From: Acetatifactor muris | Lineage (GTDB): Bacteria; Bacillota; Clostridia; Lachnospirales; Lachnospiraceae | Assembly (NCBI RefSeq): GCF_024623325.1 | Contig: NZ_JANJZD010000002.1 | Location: 62,001 to 126,000, forward strand | Reading direction: 5' to 3' | Length of the DNA: 64,000 bases | Shown: positions 35,225 through 43,801 of the stretch, in pieces | Layout of the letters: the number at the start of each line of letters is the position of its first letter | Position numbering within the stretch: the stretch's first letter is position 1 | Translations under genes and position numbers: made by a program | Notes under the pieces: model-generated | Database searches by the model: none | Seen by the model: the letters and a program-made list of their open reading frames with translations, nothing else | What the model was told of the DNA's origin: nothing

Positions 35225-35377
35225 AGCTTTACCCTCGTTCCTTCTTCCTGCCCTACATCCGGTATGCCTTTTCCCGGGAGGTGTATTACACGTGCCTTCT
35301 CCCTGCCCCGGGCACAGCCGGCCAAAAGAAAACCTGTGAAAATTTTATCATAAACCGGCGTTTTTGTACAGTATATT

Positions 35378-36757
35378 TCAAAGGATTTCCGGTGCCTGCA
35401 GATAATAAGGCAGTGCGCAGACATACACTGTAATCAGCAGAGACACCACAATACCCGTCAGCATCACCGCACACAGAACATTTTTCACCCCTTCGGAGCA
35501 ATTTCTCCACAGGGGAAATTTTTCGAATCCCCGGCTCACATAGTACATAAAGGGAATCACTCCCGGCAGGATATAGCGCCCCTGTGCCTGATAATCCACG
35601 GTATAGGCATAGCGAATCAGCAGAATCAAAGGCATCATCATACAGAACACCATAACCAGGTGAAACAGCATACAGCGCCATCCGAAATTCTCCCTCACTT
35701 TTTTCTCCCGTCCTCTGAAGAACAGCACGCTGAGAATTCCCACCGCAAAGGTAATCCGGTAAAACCAGTAAACGCTCCTGCGGGTGTACAGGCTTGCAGA
35801 GCCATAGCTTGCAATAAAGCTGTCGCCGAGGCTTTGTATAAAACCGGTTCCAAACAGCATTTCGGCCAGAGTTTTCCCCTGACTGTAATAAGTCTCCCTC
35901 TCAATTCCAAAAGACTTCACGAAATTCTCCTTCGTGGTAAGTCCGATAATATCGCCGTCATATAAAATGTAATTTCTGATAAAGGACCAGCTGATACATA
36001 CAAGTACCAGAACCCCTATGGGAATCCCCTTTTTCAGAAGGGCCCTCCAGTCGTACCGCCATCTGCCTTCCTTTTTTTCCAGAAAATAAGCCACAAATAA
36101 TATAATGCTGCCCAGAATAAATCCGTACGCATTATAATAAGAAAGGGCGCAGAGTATCACTCCTGCTGCCAGAAACCCGCAGGATTTCACGGAAAAACCG
36201 TCGCCATACCCGCACACCAGTCCATAGAGCATCAGCGCTGTGGAAAGCAGGCACATGGAATCCGGGTTCACATACGTGTGCAGAAAAAGGCTCTGGGGCA
36301 AAAAAGTCACCAGAAAGCAGAACAGCCAGCGCACCCTGTCGTCCCGGAACAGCTTTCTCCCCAAAAGCCAGACCAGCACAGCCATTCCAAAGCCGATGGC
36401 CACATTGACCAGCCTGGCCGTATACAGAAGCGCCAGCGGCGAATCGGTAAAAAGATTCACGAACCGCATGACATATCCCTGTACCATATAGGGAAGCAAT
36501 GTATAAAAACCATAGGTCCACCTGCATTCTCCGCTGAAAAGTTCCTCCTCAAATCCGGTGGGAAGCGTCCCGTGGCTGCAGATATACAGAGGCACCTTAT
36601 ATCGCGAATGCTCATCCGGCGGATTGCACAGAGAAGGAAATGTATCATTCAGCGGCTGATTCAGCGCAATTGTCAGCGTCACAGTCAGATAAAGCGCAAA
36701 ATACAGCAGCAGCAAAAGCTTCTCCCGGCATCCTTTATCCATCATCTTCCTGTTCAC
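35378..36757 (-). CDS. DUF2142-like polytopic membrane protein coupled to the RT
   Basis: 459 aa with about 11 hydrophobic helices. Near residue 45, LCNPPDEHSRYKVPLYIC resembles the conserved PPDE-H motif of DUF2142 and related GT-C-type polyprenyl-phosphate glycosyltransferases, where the acidic loop lies outside the membrane. SWSFIRNYILYDGD and DYQAQGRYILPGVIPFMYYV (Q-x-R-Y) fit the same superfamily. The GTG start at 36757 overlaps the RT stop (GTGA) with GGGAGG 5 nt upstream, so translation is coupled to the RT. A glycosyl-lipid role is inference from fold. The pairing with a reverse transcriptase is unusual. Confidence 0.8.
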   Translation of the reverse strand: MNRKMMDKGCREKLLLLLYFALYLTVTLTIALNQPLNDTFPSLCNPPDEHSRYKVPLYICSHGTLPTGFEEELFSGECRWTYGFYTLLPYMVQGYVMRFVNLFTDSPLALLYTARLVNVAIGFGMAVLVWLLGRKLFRDDRVRWLFCFLVTFLPQSLFLHTYVNPDSMCLLSTALMLYGLVCGYGDGFSVKSCGFLAAGVILCALSYYNAYGFILGSIILFVAYFLEKKEGRWRYDWRALLKKGIPIGVLVLVCISWSFIRNYILYDGDIIGLTTKENFVKSFGIERETYYSQGKTLAEMLFGTGFIQSLGDSFIASYGSASLYTRRSVYWFYRITFAVGILSVLFFRGREKKVRENFGWRCMLFHLVMVFCMMMPLILLIRYAYTVDYQAQGRYILPGVIPFMYYVSRGFEKFPLWRNCSEGVKNVLCAVMLTGIVVSLLITVYVCALPYYLQAPEIL

Positions 36758-38010
36758 CGTTTCCTCCCTTCCCAGAATTCATGTACCAGACTGCGATATC
36801 CCCACTTTTTCAGCGTCTCATACCCTATTCTGTAATTCCCTTTATAGTGTCTTCCTGTCACGGTATAGCGGATATACTCCTGCATATATTCATCTATTAT
36901 CCGCAGCCCTCTGTCTGTGTCCAGATTGGGCAGAAACCATCTGCACCAGGTAAAATCATTCTCCTGCGCTTTTCCTTCCTCTGCACTGCCATAGAATTTG
37001 CGGTTCATGGCGTGAATCAACCCTATGGCCGCTTTGTCCGATGTCAGATTCTTATCCCGCTGCCAGCGCCGCAGGGCATCCGCTTTTCGCCTGATCTTCG
37101 CCTTTGTCTTCCGAATGGTACCCTCGGACAGATCAATCTGCCCATCCCGATAGCCGAACCCCAGAAATTCCCAATATTCTCCTGGACCCGCTGTTTTTAC
37201 TTTTTCCGGATTCACCGTCAGGCAAAGCTCCCTCAGCTGTGTATAAAGCTGCTTCTGTCGCTCCTCCAGCTCTCTTCTGGTTCCCGCGAAAATCAGAATA
37301 TCGTCAGAGTAACGAAAATACAGTACATCTTCCCTCTCAAAAAATGCATCCGTCTCCGCCAGATAGACATTTGCAAAAAAGGGAGCCACCGGAATCCCTG
37401 CCATAGCACCGTGTCTGTCCGGAACTGCCTCTCCGTTTTCCCATACAAAGGGCTGCCGCAGCATCCTTTCAAACAGTCTGTACAGCCCGGCGTCCTCCTC
37501 CCGTACAAACGCCAGCTTTTGCAACAATATATCGACATCAATGGAATTAAAATAATTGCTGATATCCACTTTCAGGCAATATTTATCCCCCGGCTGTGCT
37601 TCCCTGCAAATACGCCGTATCGCTTCTTTCACACCGACATTCTTCCGGAATGCATAACAATTCCCGGAAAAATGTCGGTCATAACGGTGCAGCTGCCAGG
37701 CGACAAATTTCAGAAAAATTCCTTCTTCCCCTTCGAAAGAATAGACGATTCGTTTCTTCCGGGTGCCTGTCTTATTCAGCAGATGTTTCACAGGAAAGCC
37801 GGCCGGCAGTCTGCCCTCTCTACAGTCTGCTGCCAGAGACAGATATCCTCCCCTGTCTATCCATTCTCTGACAGCGTCAGCCTCCTGATGTCCCATCTGC
37901 CGTCTGTCCGCTTTTTCTTCCAGGAAAGCACGCCACGCGTCCTCTTCGGCTGTCAGTTCCGCCACGGACAGTGGTCTGCCGGCGGCTTCTTTTCCATCCT
38001 GCCCCGTCAT
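36754..38010 (-). CDS. Reverse transcriptase of unassigned (non-retron, non-DGR-looking) type
   Basis: 418 aa from ATG 38010, behind CAGGAGG. RT core: KRIVYSF near 86 (RT1), CLKVDISNYFNSID at 145-158 with D149, GIPVAPFFANVYLAETD at 205-221 (RT4), FRYSDDILIF at 232-241 with YSDD (D236, D237) and WEFLGFGYRDG at 280-290 (RT7). An 80-residue N-terminal extension and a basic thumb (TIRKTKAKIRRKADALRRWQ) surround it. There is no maturase or HNH endonuclease domain, so it is not a complete group II intron protein, and RT4 lacks the DGR-type SQ motif. Upstream lie the inverted-repeat region and 19-bp repeats; downstream the coupled membrane protein. It is probably a domesticated or defence-type RT; the class is unknown. 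Confidence 0.88.
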   Translation of the reverse strand: MTGQDGKEAAGRPLSVAELTAEEDAWRAFLEEKADRRQMGHQEADAVREWIDRGGYLSLAADCREGRLPAGFPVKHLLNKTGTRKKRIVYSFEGEEGIFLKFVAWQLHRYDRHFSGNCYAFRKNVGVKEAIRRICREAQPGDKYCLKVDISNYFNSIDVDILLQKLAFVREEDAGLYRLFERMLRQPFVWENGEAVPDRHGAMAGIPVAPFFANVYLAETDAFFEREDVLYFRYSDDILIFAGTRRELEERQKQLYTQLRELCLTVNPEKVKTAGPGEYWEFLGFGYRDGQIDLSEGTIRKTKAKIRRKADALRRWQRDKNLTSDKAAIGLIHAMNRKFYGSAEEGKAQENDFTWCRWFLPNLDTDRGLRIIDEYMQEYIRYTVTGRHYKGNYRIGYETLKKWGYRSLVHEFWEGRKR

Positions 38011-38040
38011 TGGTTCTCCTCCTGATACAGTCGCTGCACA

Positions 38041-38108
38041 AACGGCAAAAAACGCCGAAAACGGCAAAAAACGCCGAAAACAGTATGTATCGCCGAAAAC
38101 GGTCGAAA
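38041..38108. repeat. 19-bp tandem repeats before the RT gene
   Basis: Two exact units aacggcaaaaaacgccgaa (38041-38059 and 38060-38078), a diverged third (38079-38097, keeping the ends) and a half unit after it. Each unit is itself palindromic (CGGC...GCCG). They lie 30-100 nt upstream of the RT start and would be in the 5' part of its message. Confidence 0.85.
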
Positions 38109-38111
38109 TTT

Positions 38112-38274
38112 AATGAAATAAAAAAAGAAAGAGAAAACGCTTTGAAGAAATAAGCGATGCTTATTTCCAGACCAGGCTGAACATATCCCCGTCGCCCGCA
38201 AAACATTTTACCGGAATATGCTTTACCCTCCACGGGCGCAGCAATGCTGCATTCTCTTTCTTTTTTATCTCATT
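38112..38274 (-). ncRNA. Candidate structured RNA bounded by a 23-bp inverted repeat
   Basis: There is no gene between 38011 and 38302. In the minus-strand transcript the arm AATGAGATAAAAAAGAAAGA (38274 downward) pairs with its counterpart at 38135-38112 over 23 base pairs, with one G-U pair and one bulged U. It encloses about 116 nt containing GCAGCATTGCTGC (hairpin), CGCCCG...CGGGCG (long stem) and the perfect hairpin GAAATAAGC/GCTTATTTC. The layout resembles retron a1/a2 arms or the RNAs encoded beside some defence RTs. It begins about 28 nt after the stop of the upstream gene. RNA identity is inferred from pairing only. Confidence 0.55.
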
Positions 38275-38302
38275 TATTTGTTATTCCTTTTCAGGCCCGC
38301 CG

Positions 38303-38713
38303 TCAAATCCCGATATTCTCCCGGAAACGCTGCGAAATATATTCCGGGCGATTCTCCATATAATCCATAAAATTCATATAGGGTATCTTTTTCAGCTCAC
38401 AGGCCATCCTTGCAAGTCGCACATCCCTTCGGCAATACGCATTATTATCCTTCAAAATCATAATCATGGCCTTAGGGACATTATCTCTGTAAACGCCGTA
38501 ACTGTAAAATTCCCTGGCGTCTGACGGCGCTTCCATGACACCGGAGGGCACATTTTTCCGCAGCTCATACCCGGGCCATTCCTCCGCGATGATTTTCTCG
38601 ATGCGCCGGCGCAGCTCCTGTTCCCCGCTGCAATAATTGCGCATTCTTCTCTGCGGCCTCTCTATCGTCTGCCTGTCTCTGCCTTTTCCCAGCACTCTGC
38701 TTAAGAATCCCAT
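38303..38713 (-). CDS. Unknown protein, first gene of the RT operon
   Basis: 136 aa from ATG 38713; ATG 38734 is possible. The N-terminus is very basic (GKGRDRQTIERPQRRMRNYC). A helix (EQELRRRIEKIIAEEWPGYE) is followed by a mixed alpha/beta region FYSYGVYRDNVPKAMIMILK and DNNAYCRRDVRLARMACELK, and it ends with ENRPEYISQRFRENIGI. The pattern (strand with Y-G-V-Y, hydrophobic strand, helix of the CRRDVRLAR type) resembles small restriction-endonuclease-like folds, but no catalytic D...ExK is certain. It lies between a strong promoter and the putative RNA, on the RT strand. Function unknown. Confidence 0.65.
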   Translation of the reverse strand: MGFLSRVLGKGRDRQTIERPQRRMRNYCSGEQELRRRIEKIIAEEWPGYELRKNVPSGVMEAPSDAREFYSYGVYRDNVPKAMIMILKDNNAYCRRDVRLARMACELKKIPYMNFMDYMENRPEYISQRFRENIGI

Positions 38714-38787
38714 CTCTCTGCCTGCTTTCCGCATGTGAATACACAATGTCCTGTTGCCGTTCCCGGCGACGCTTTTTTCATTTTCAT

Positions 38788-38816
38788 ATCATACCATATG
38801 CCGATGGCAAATGCAA
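38788..38816 (-). promoter_or_regulatory. Promoter of the RT operon
   Basis: On the minus strand, TTGCAT (38811-38816), a 17-nt spacer and TATGAT (38788-38793), about 75 nt upstream of the 136-aa gene. No other clear promoter was found before the RT, so the unknown gene, the structured RNA, the RT and the membrane protein could be one transcript. Confidence 0.65.
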
Positions 38817-38825
38817 GGCTGACGA

Positions 38826-38856
38826 ACAGCCCCCGGAAGATTTCTCCGGAGGCTGT
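38826..38856 (-). terminator. Hairpin after the GH31 gene
   Basis: ACAGCCTCCGGA and TCCGGGGGCTGT pair with an eight-base loop, about 40 nt after the GH31 stop. It lacks a long T-tract, so termination may be partial. It insulates the RT promoter from the sugar operon. Confidence 0.5.
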
Positions 38857-38897
38857 ACAGATAAGATAATTCTGAAATTTCAATAAATCCCTGTGGC

Positions 38898-40922
38898 TTA
38901 CATCAGTTCTGAAAGACAGCCATCCTTCAGGAACACAGGAATCTCCTCCAGCGGCGCATCGAATATATATTCAGCTCCCCCCGCATATACTTTTCCATCG
39001 TTGATGTTCCTCCAGTTTCCTTCCGGCAGATAGACCTGTCTCTTTCTCATATCCTCATATAACACAGGCGCTATAAGGATTTTGCTTCCCAGCATAAATT
39101 CATCACTGATCTGCCATGCTGTCCTGTCATCCGGATATTCATAGAAGAGCGTACGGATAACCGGAGTCCCCTTCTCATGCGCTTCCTTCATCAGCTCTGT
39201 CAGATAAGGGCGCATCTTCTCCCGGAGCATCATATATTTTGTGAAAATGGCAAGCGCCTCTTCCCCATAACTCCAGACCTCATTATCGGAACCGCTGAAC
39301 AGTCTGCGGCTCATGGAACCTTCCACTGCATAAGGAGATTCTTTTTCCACAAATGGCAGCCTTGAACCGTGCATTCTCATAACAGGGCAGAACGTGGCAT
39401 ATTGAAACCAGCGGATAATGCATTCTTTGAATTTATCATCATAAATATTCCCGCCGTGGAAGCCGCCGATATCCGTGGTCCACCAGGGCATTCCGGCAAG
39501 TCCCATATTCAGTCCGGCTGCAAACTGGTCCCGCAGCGCCCGGAAGCTGGAGTCGATATCTCCCGACCAGATGAGGGTACCGTATTTCTGAGAGCCTGCC
39601 CAGGCACAGCGCACCAGGTTTAAAATGTTCTCCTGCCCTGCCTGCTCCATTCCCTCATAGGCCATACGGGCGTATTCCTTCGGGTAAATGTTCCCGATTT
39701 CCATATCGCTGCCCCTGTGGAATCGGAAGAATCGATACTCATAACGCTGAATCTCAGGCTCCGCCTCATCCAGCCAGAACAGTTTTATTCCTTTGTCATA
39801 GTAATTCTGCCTGATTTTCGACCACACATAATTACGGGCCTCCGGGTTCGTGAAGTCCACAATGTTCACGTCTCCCAGATAATTGCCCCGCACACCGGCA
39901 TCAGAGTGAATCAGATAACCGTTTTCAGCAATCTCCGCATAATTTTCACTGCTCTTTTCCGCCGTTGGCCAGATGGAAACCATCAGCTCAATGCCCATTT
40001 CCCTCAGTTCCCGCACCATTTCCGCAGGATCCGGCCAGTACACAGGGTCAAATTTCCAGTCGCCCTGAGCCGTCCAGTGGAAGAAGTCCACTACAATAAC
40101 GGAAATGGGCAGATTTCTTTTCTTGTATTCTCTGGCCACCGTCAGGATTTCGTCCTGGGTAAGATAGCGAAGTTTGCACTGCCAGAAGCCCGTTCCGTAT
40201 TCCGGCATCATGGGAGCCTTACCCACCACATCCGCGTATGCCTCTTCGATTTCTGCCGGAGTATCCTTAGCCACAATCCAGTAATCCAGCTTCTTCGTGG
40301 ATTCCGCCACCCACTCTGTTCTGTTTTTCCCGAAAGACACCGAGCCGATTGCCGGATTGTTCCACAGGAATCCGTATCCTCTGCTGGAAATGGCAAATGG
40401 AATGCTGGCCTGGGAATTGCGGTGTGCCAGTTCCAGTTTACAGCCCTTCAAATCCAGATAAGGCATCTGATACTGTCCCATACCGAATATTTTCTCATCC
40501 TCATACGCCTCAAAAGACATTGTCAGCTTAAACTGATCTGTCATCAGATGTGGCTGAAAGCACCTGGGATAGATTTCCAGGGCACTGTTGAACATCTCAT
40601 CCCCTTTCTTATACTGACGATGATTCCGGTCACGGATATATTCCTCCAGCAAAAGCTTCCCGCTCCTGTCCTTAAAGCACAGCACCTGGGCCTCATTGAT
40701 TTCGCATACGATATTCCCGTTTGTGACGGACGCCGTACCGTCTTCAATCTGAATCTCAATCTGAGGCTGTTCCACATCCAGCAGCGCCGAGATATCTGTG
40801 TCATCTTCGAATCCCTTGAGAGGTGTTGCCCGAACTCTCAGCGCATCCGCCCCCCAGGGTTCAATCCATCTCAGTCCGAATTCATCTTTGATACATAATC
40901 TGTTTTGCTCTTTGATAAACAT
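38898..40922 (-). CDS. Glycoside hydrolase family 31 (alpha-glucosidase/xylosidase type)
   Basis: 674 aa, cytosolic (no signal). The N-terminal beta-sandwich runs to about 215. The catalytic barrel has YGTGFWQCKLRYLTQDEILT, LFWLDEAEPEIQ with the nucleophile Asp near 385, TLIWSGDIDSSFRALRDQFA with the acid/base Asp near 455, and GMPWWTTDIGGFHGG. The WLDEAEPE form occurs in alpha-xylosidases and related GH31 enzymes. The exact substrate cannot be deduced. It is last in an operon with an ABC sugar importer, so it probably hydrolyses the imported oligosaccharide. Start at 40922 has AGGAGG. Confidence 0.92.
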   Translation of the reverse strand: MFIKEQNRLCIKDEFGLRWIEPWGADALRVRATPLKGFEDDTDISALLDVEQPQIEIQIEDGTASVTNGNIVCEINEAQVLCFKDRSGKLLLEEYIRDRNHRQYKKGDEMFNSALEIYPRCFQPHLMTDQFKLTMSFEAYEDEKIFGMGQYQMPYLDLKGCKLELAHRNSQASIPFAISSRGYGFLWNNPAIGSVSFGKNRTEWVAESTKKLDYWIVAKDTPAEIEEAYADVVGKAPMMPEYGTGFWQCKLRYLTQDEILTVAREYKKRNLPISVIVVDFFHWTAQGDWKFDPVYWPDPAEMVRELREMGIELMVSIWPTAEKSSENYAEIAENGYLIHSDAGVRGNYLGDVNIVDFTNPEARNYVWSKIRQNYYDKGIKLFWLDEAEPEIQRYEYRFFRFHRGSDMEIGNIYPKEYARMAYEGMEQAGQENILNLVRCAWAGSQKYGTLIWSGDIDSSFRALRDQFAAGLNMGLAGMPWWTTDIGGFHGGNIYDDKFKECIIRWFQYATFCPVMRMHGSRLPFVEKESPYAVEGSMSRRLFSGSDNEVWSYGEEALAIFTKYMMLREKMRPYLTELMKEAHEKGTPVIRTLFYEYPDDRTAWQISDEFMLGSKILIAPVLYEDMRKRQVYLPEGNWRNINDGKVYAGGAEYIFDAPLEEIPVFLKDGCLSELM

Positions 40923-40973
40923 ATACTTCCTCCTGTTTCAGTTTCATGACTGTTTATAGTTCCGCCTTCTCTC

Positions 40974-42734
40974 TTATTCCCTGCCGTCGGCGATGTCCTG
41001 CATGTCTTTCAGGATTTCTTCTCCGCCCTGCGCCTTCCAGTCAGAGATAAACCGGTCGAATTCCGAGATATCCTTTTTCCCGGTAATTACCTGCAGAACG
41101 AAAGCATCTTCCATGGCGATCAGGTTGGACCAGTATTTCTCCGCCGCGGGTGTTACACTGTAGGAAACCGAAGAAATCTCGTGGTCCGGCTTCAGGGTGG
41201 CCGCAGGCCGGTCCGTAATCATCAGTGAATACATTCGTGCAAAATTGTTGTCGTCCACATTCATGTCATAAATTGTGGCATAGTCATCTTTGGCCCAGTC
41301 CAGGTTGTTAAACACAGTGGAGAGCGCATTGATGTCATCCTTCAGATGCTTGTACGCCGTTCCCTTGAATTCATAATCATCAACAGTAGTTTCCCCTCTT
41401 GCCACACTCAGAAGAACATTGTGGGTATACTCACTTTCGTCTGCTGCCGCCATATTATTTCGAAGCGGGAAGTATCCCACCGGAATTTTCGTCTGATTTA
41501 CCAGCATTGCCTCGTCTCTGACGTGAATGTTGTTCATGATGATAACGGCCTTTTTCACCTCTTCGCTGGCATTCTTATTGACCAGGGTATAACCGTTGCC
41601 CAGATTTCCCACATGGATATTCCACTCGCCTTCATCCGTATAGAGCGGATATGACTGCCAGTTGGCCGTGGGATCATTCTTGAAAGCACTGAAGTTGCCG
41701 TATCCCAGTCCCCACCAGGAACACATATAAATTCCCGTCTTTCCGGCATTGATATTCTTCATGGCATCTGTCTGTACACCGATTTCCGGATTCAAAATTC
41801 CCTCTTCATACCATCTGTGTAAAAGCTCCAGCGCCTGTTTGAACTCAGGCGTGGTGGAACCGTAATACACTTTTCCATCCTCTCCCTTAATGAAGTAACC
41901 AGGGAATGCATTATGTGCCTGATATACGGCATCCAGCATACATACACCGGGGCTCGATGCAAGGAACGTACAGTAAGTTCTGATTCCGTTTGCCGGTCCC
42001 TCTATGGCATAGTCACATTTACCCGCTTCCATGAATGCCCTGGCAGCATTTTCCAGATCGGCAACGGTCTTCGGCACTTCCAGGTTCAGCTCATCCAGCC
42101 AGTCCTGACGAATAAAATACACACAGGTTCCGCTGGCCGCCACGTCCAGTCCCGGTAAAGAATAGAAAGTCCCCTGCCAGGATGCCTTGTCGGTTGCCAC
42201 GTCGCCGGCTGCATTCACAATATCCAGCACCTGTCTGGAAGCATACTGATTGAACACATCCCCCAGGTCGGCAAGCTGACCGTCCTTCGCCGCCATCAGC
42301 ATATAATTGCGCTCGCTGGTCACCAGCGCGTCGGGAAGGGAATTGCTGGCAATCAGGGTAGAAACCTTCTGGTTGTAGCTCTCGCCGTCCGCCGTATACC
42401 AGTCCACAATAACATTAATATTGAATTTCTCCCTCAGATACCGAATGAAGAAATTATCTTCCACCGTCTCCCCGTTTTCCTTCAGGGAAGTGTCCGTGGC
42501 GCTGACTGCCATTCCGATATGTATATCCACCGGATTCTCGAACCGCTGAAATGCTCTGTCATCGGTTTCTCCCGGTTCCGCGTCCGCCTCGTACTGATCG
42601 GATGTGGCCATTTTCCATGTGGATACTGCCTCTGAATTACCCCCCCGAGCTTCTTCGCCGCCGGTCCCGCAGCCGGATACGGCAAGCAGCCCGGCCGCCA
42701 GCAATACTGACAATAGTTTTTTCCTCTTAGCCAT
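40974..42734 (-). CDS. Sugar ABC transporter solute-binding lipoprotein (LplA/LipO type)
   Basis: 586 aa from ATG 42734 (AAGGAGG upstream). The signal peptide ends in a lipobox, LLAVSGCGTGG, with Cys near 23. The mature part is a long cluster-D-type binding protein (VDIHIGMAVSATDTSLKENG; NEDDFFIRYLREKFNINVIV-type region; IYMCSWWGLGYGNF). The size, larger than usual, is typical of Lachnospiraceae binding proteins that pair with LplB and YtcP permeases, as encoded immediately upstream. No ATPase gene is in this operon, so a shared MsmX-like ATPase is expected. Confidence 0.92.
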   Translation of the reverse strand: MAKRKKLLSVLLAAGLLAVSGCGTGGEEARGGNSEAVSTWKMATSDQYEADAEPGETDDRAFQRFENPVDIHIGMAVSATDTSLKENGETVEDNFFIRYLREKFNINVIVDWYTADGESYNQKVSTLIASNSLPDALVTSERNYMLMAAKDGQLADLGDVFNQYASRQVLDIVNAAGDVATDKASWQGTFYSLPGLDVAASGTCVYFIRQDWLDELNLEVPKTVADLENAARAFMEAGKCDYAIEGPANGIRTYCTFLASSPGVCMLDAVYQAHNAFPGYFIKGEDGKVYYGSTTPEFKQALELLHRWYEEGILNPEIGVQTDAMKNINAGKTGIYMCSWWGLGYGNFSAFKNDPTANWQSYPLYTDEGEWNIHVGNLGNGYTLVNKNASEEVKKAVIIMNNIHVRDEAMLVNQTKIPVGYFPLRNNMAAADESEYTHNVLLSVARGETTVDDYEFKGTAYKHLKDDINALSTVFNNLDWAKDDYATIYDMNVDDNNFARMYSLMITDRPAATLKPDHEISSVSYSVTPAAEKYWSNLIAMEDAFVLQVITGKKDISEFDRFISDWKAQGGEEILKDMQDIADGRE

Positions 42735-42902
42735 TTTTCTCCTCCTTCTATGATCCATAGATTCACGAAACCGCCAGGCCTTACCTCGTTGGCTCTCCGA
42801 TTTCCCACTTCATAAATTCCCCATTCTTATCTGTTCATCAGCCTCCTCTCCGGACAGCCGCCATCATGTACCCTTTACAGCGCAGCCCACACTCTGCGGC
42901 GC

Positions 42903-43790
42903 CTACCCCTTCACGGCTCCCAGCGTAATTCCCGTCACAAAATACCTCTGGATAAACGGGTAAACCATCAGCATAGGAACCATGGAAATGAACACCTTTG
43001 CGGCGTCCAGCGCACGGTTGGAGTTCTGGGTCATCTCCTGATATTGCTCCGTTGTGTAAGAGACATCTGCGGCAATTTTCACTACAATCTGTTTGATATA
43101 GGTCTGAAGCGGGTAATTTGCCGGCGTGTTGATGAACAACAGACCCTGGAAATATTCGTTCCAGTATCCCACACTGACAAACAGACAGACTGTGGCAAGA
43201 ACCGGGATGGAACAGGGCACGAATATTTTCCACAGAATTGTCCATGGGCCCGCCCCGTCCACAATCGCGGCTTCCTCCAGATCTGACGGCAGCTGCCTGA
43301 AGAAACTTACAATCAGAAAGATATTGAATACCGGCAGACTGCCCGACAGAATCAGCGACCAGAGAGTGTCGATAAGTCCGTAATACCGCACTGTCATATA
43401 CCAGGGAATCGTACCGCCGTGAAAGAGCATGACAAACACCAGAATCCACATGCAGATATTCCTGGCCTTAAACTGCCTCTTCGTCTTGGCCAGAGGATAT
43501 GCCATCAGGATCATACATGTCATGGACAAAAGCGTGCCCAACACCACACGTTTCAATGATACAAGCACTGAGCTGAAGAAGGCGCTGTCCCGCATAATCA
43601 GCTTATAAGAGCCGAAGTTGAATCCAATAGGAAACAAAAGTACCTGTCCTGCGTCCACTGCCTCTTTGGACGAAACGGAAACGCAGAAGGTATACCACAG
43701 CGGGTAGAGACAGCTGAGAGCCAGCACGCTCAGAATAATCCCGTTTACTATCATAAAAATCCGGGATCCGACACTTTTGTTTTTTATCAT
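42903..43790 (-). CDS. Sugar ABC transporter permease, YtcP/LplC type
   Basis: 295 aa from ATG 43790 (GAGGTGG upstream). Six membrane helices, beginning GSRIFMIVNGIILSVLALSC. The EAA loop is SDLEEAAIVDGAGPWTILWK, which contacts the ATPase. C-terminus FIQRYFVTGITLGAVKG is the family signature. It acts with the LplB-type permease encoded 11 nt upstream. Confidence 0.93.
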   Translation of the reverse strand: MIKNKSVGSRIFMIVNGIILSVLALSCLYPLWYTFCVSVSSKEAVDAGQVLLFPIGFNFGSYKLIMRDSAFFSSVLVSLKRVVLGTLLSMTCMILMAYPLAKTKRQFKARNICMWILVFVMLFHGGTIPWYMTVRYYGLIDTLWSLILSGSLPVFNIFLIVSFFRQLPSDLEEAAIVDGAGPWTILWKIFVPCSIPVLATVCLFVSVGYWNEYFQGLLFINTPANYPLQTYIKQIVVKIAADVSYTTEQYQEMTQNSNRALDAAKVFISMVPMLMVYPFIQRYFVTGITLGAVKG

Positions 43791-43801
43791 AATTTCCCAC
43801 C

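Noticed and set aside
36754..38010. Group II intron maturase
   Set aside because: The protein stops after the thumb; no HNH endonuclease motif, and no recognisable domain V-like intron end was seen downstream.
38041..38108. CRISPR-like array
   Set aside because: The 19-bp units are directly adjacent without spacers, and no cas genes are present.
36754..38303. Diversity-generating retroelement
   Set aside because: RT4 reads GIPVAPFFANVYL, not the DGR form with SQ. No template/variable repeat pair or C-type-lectin target gene was seen nearby.
39717..40898. Plus-strand open frame of 393 codons
   Set aside because: Antisense shadow of the GH31 gene, whose catalytic motifs prove the minus-strand frame.
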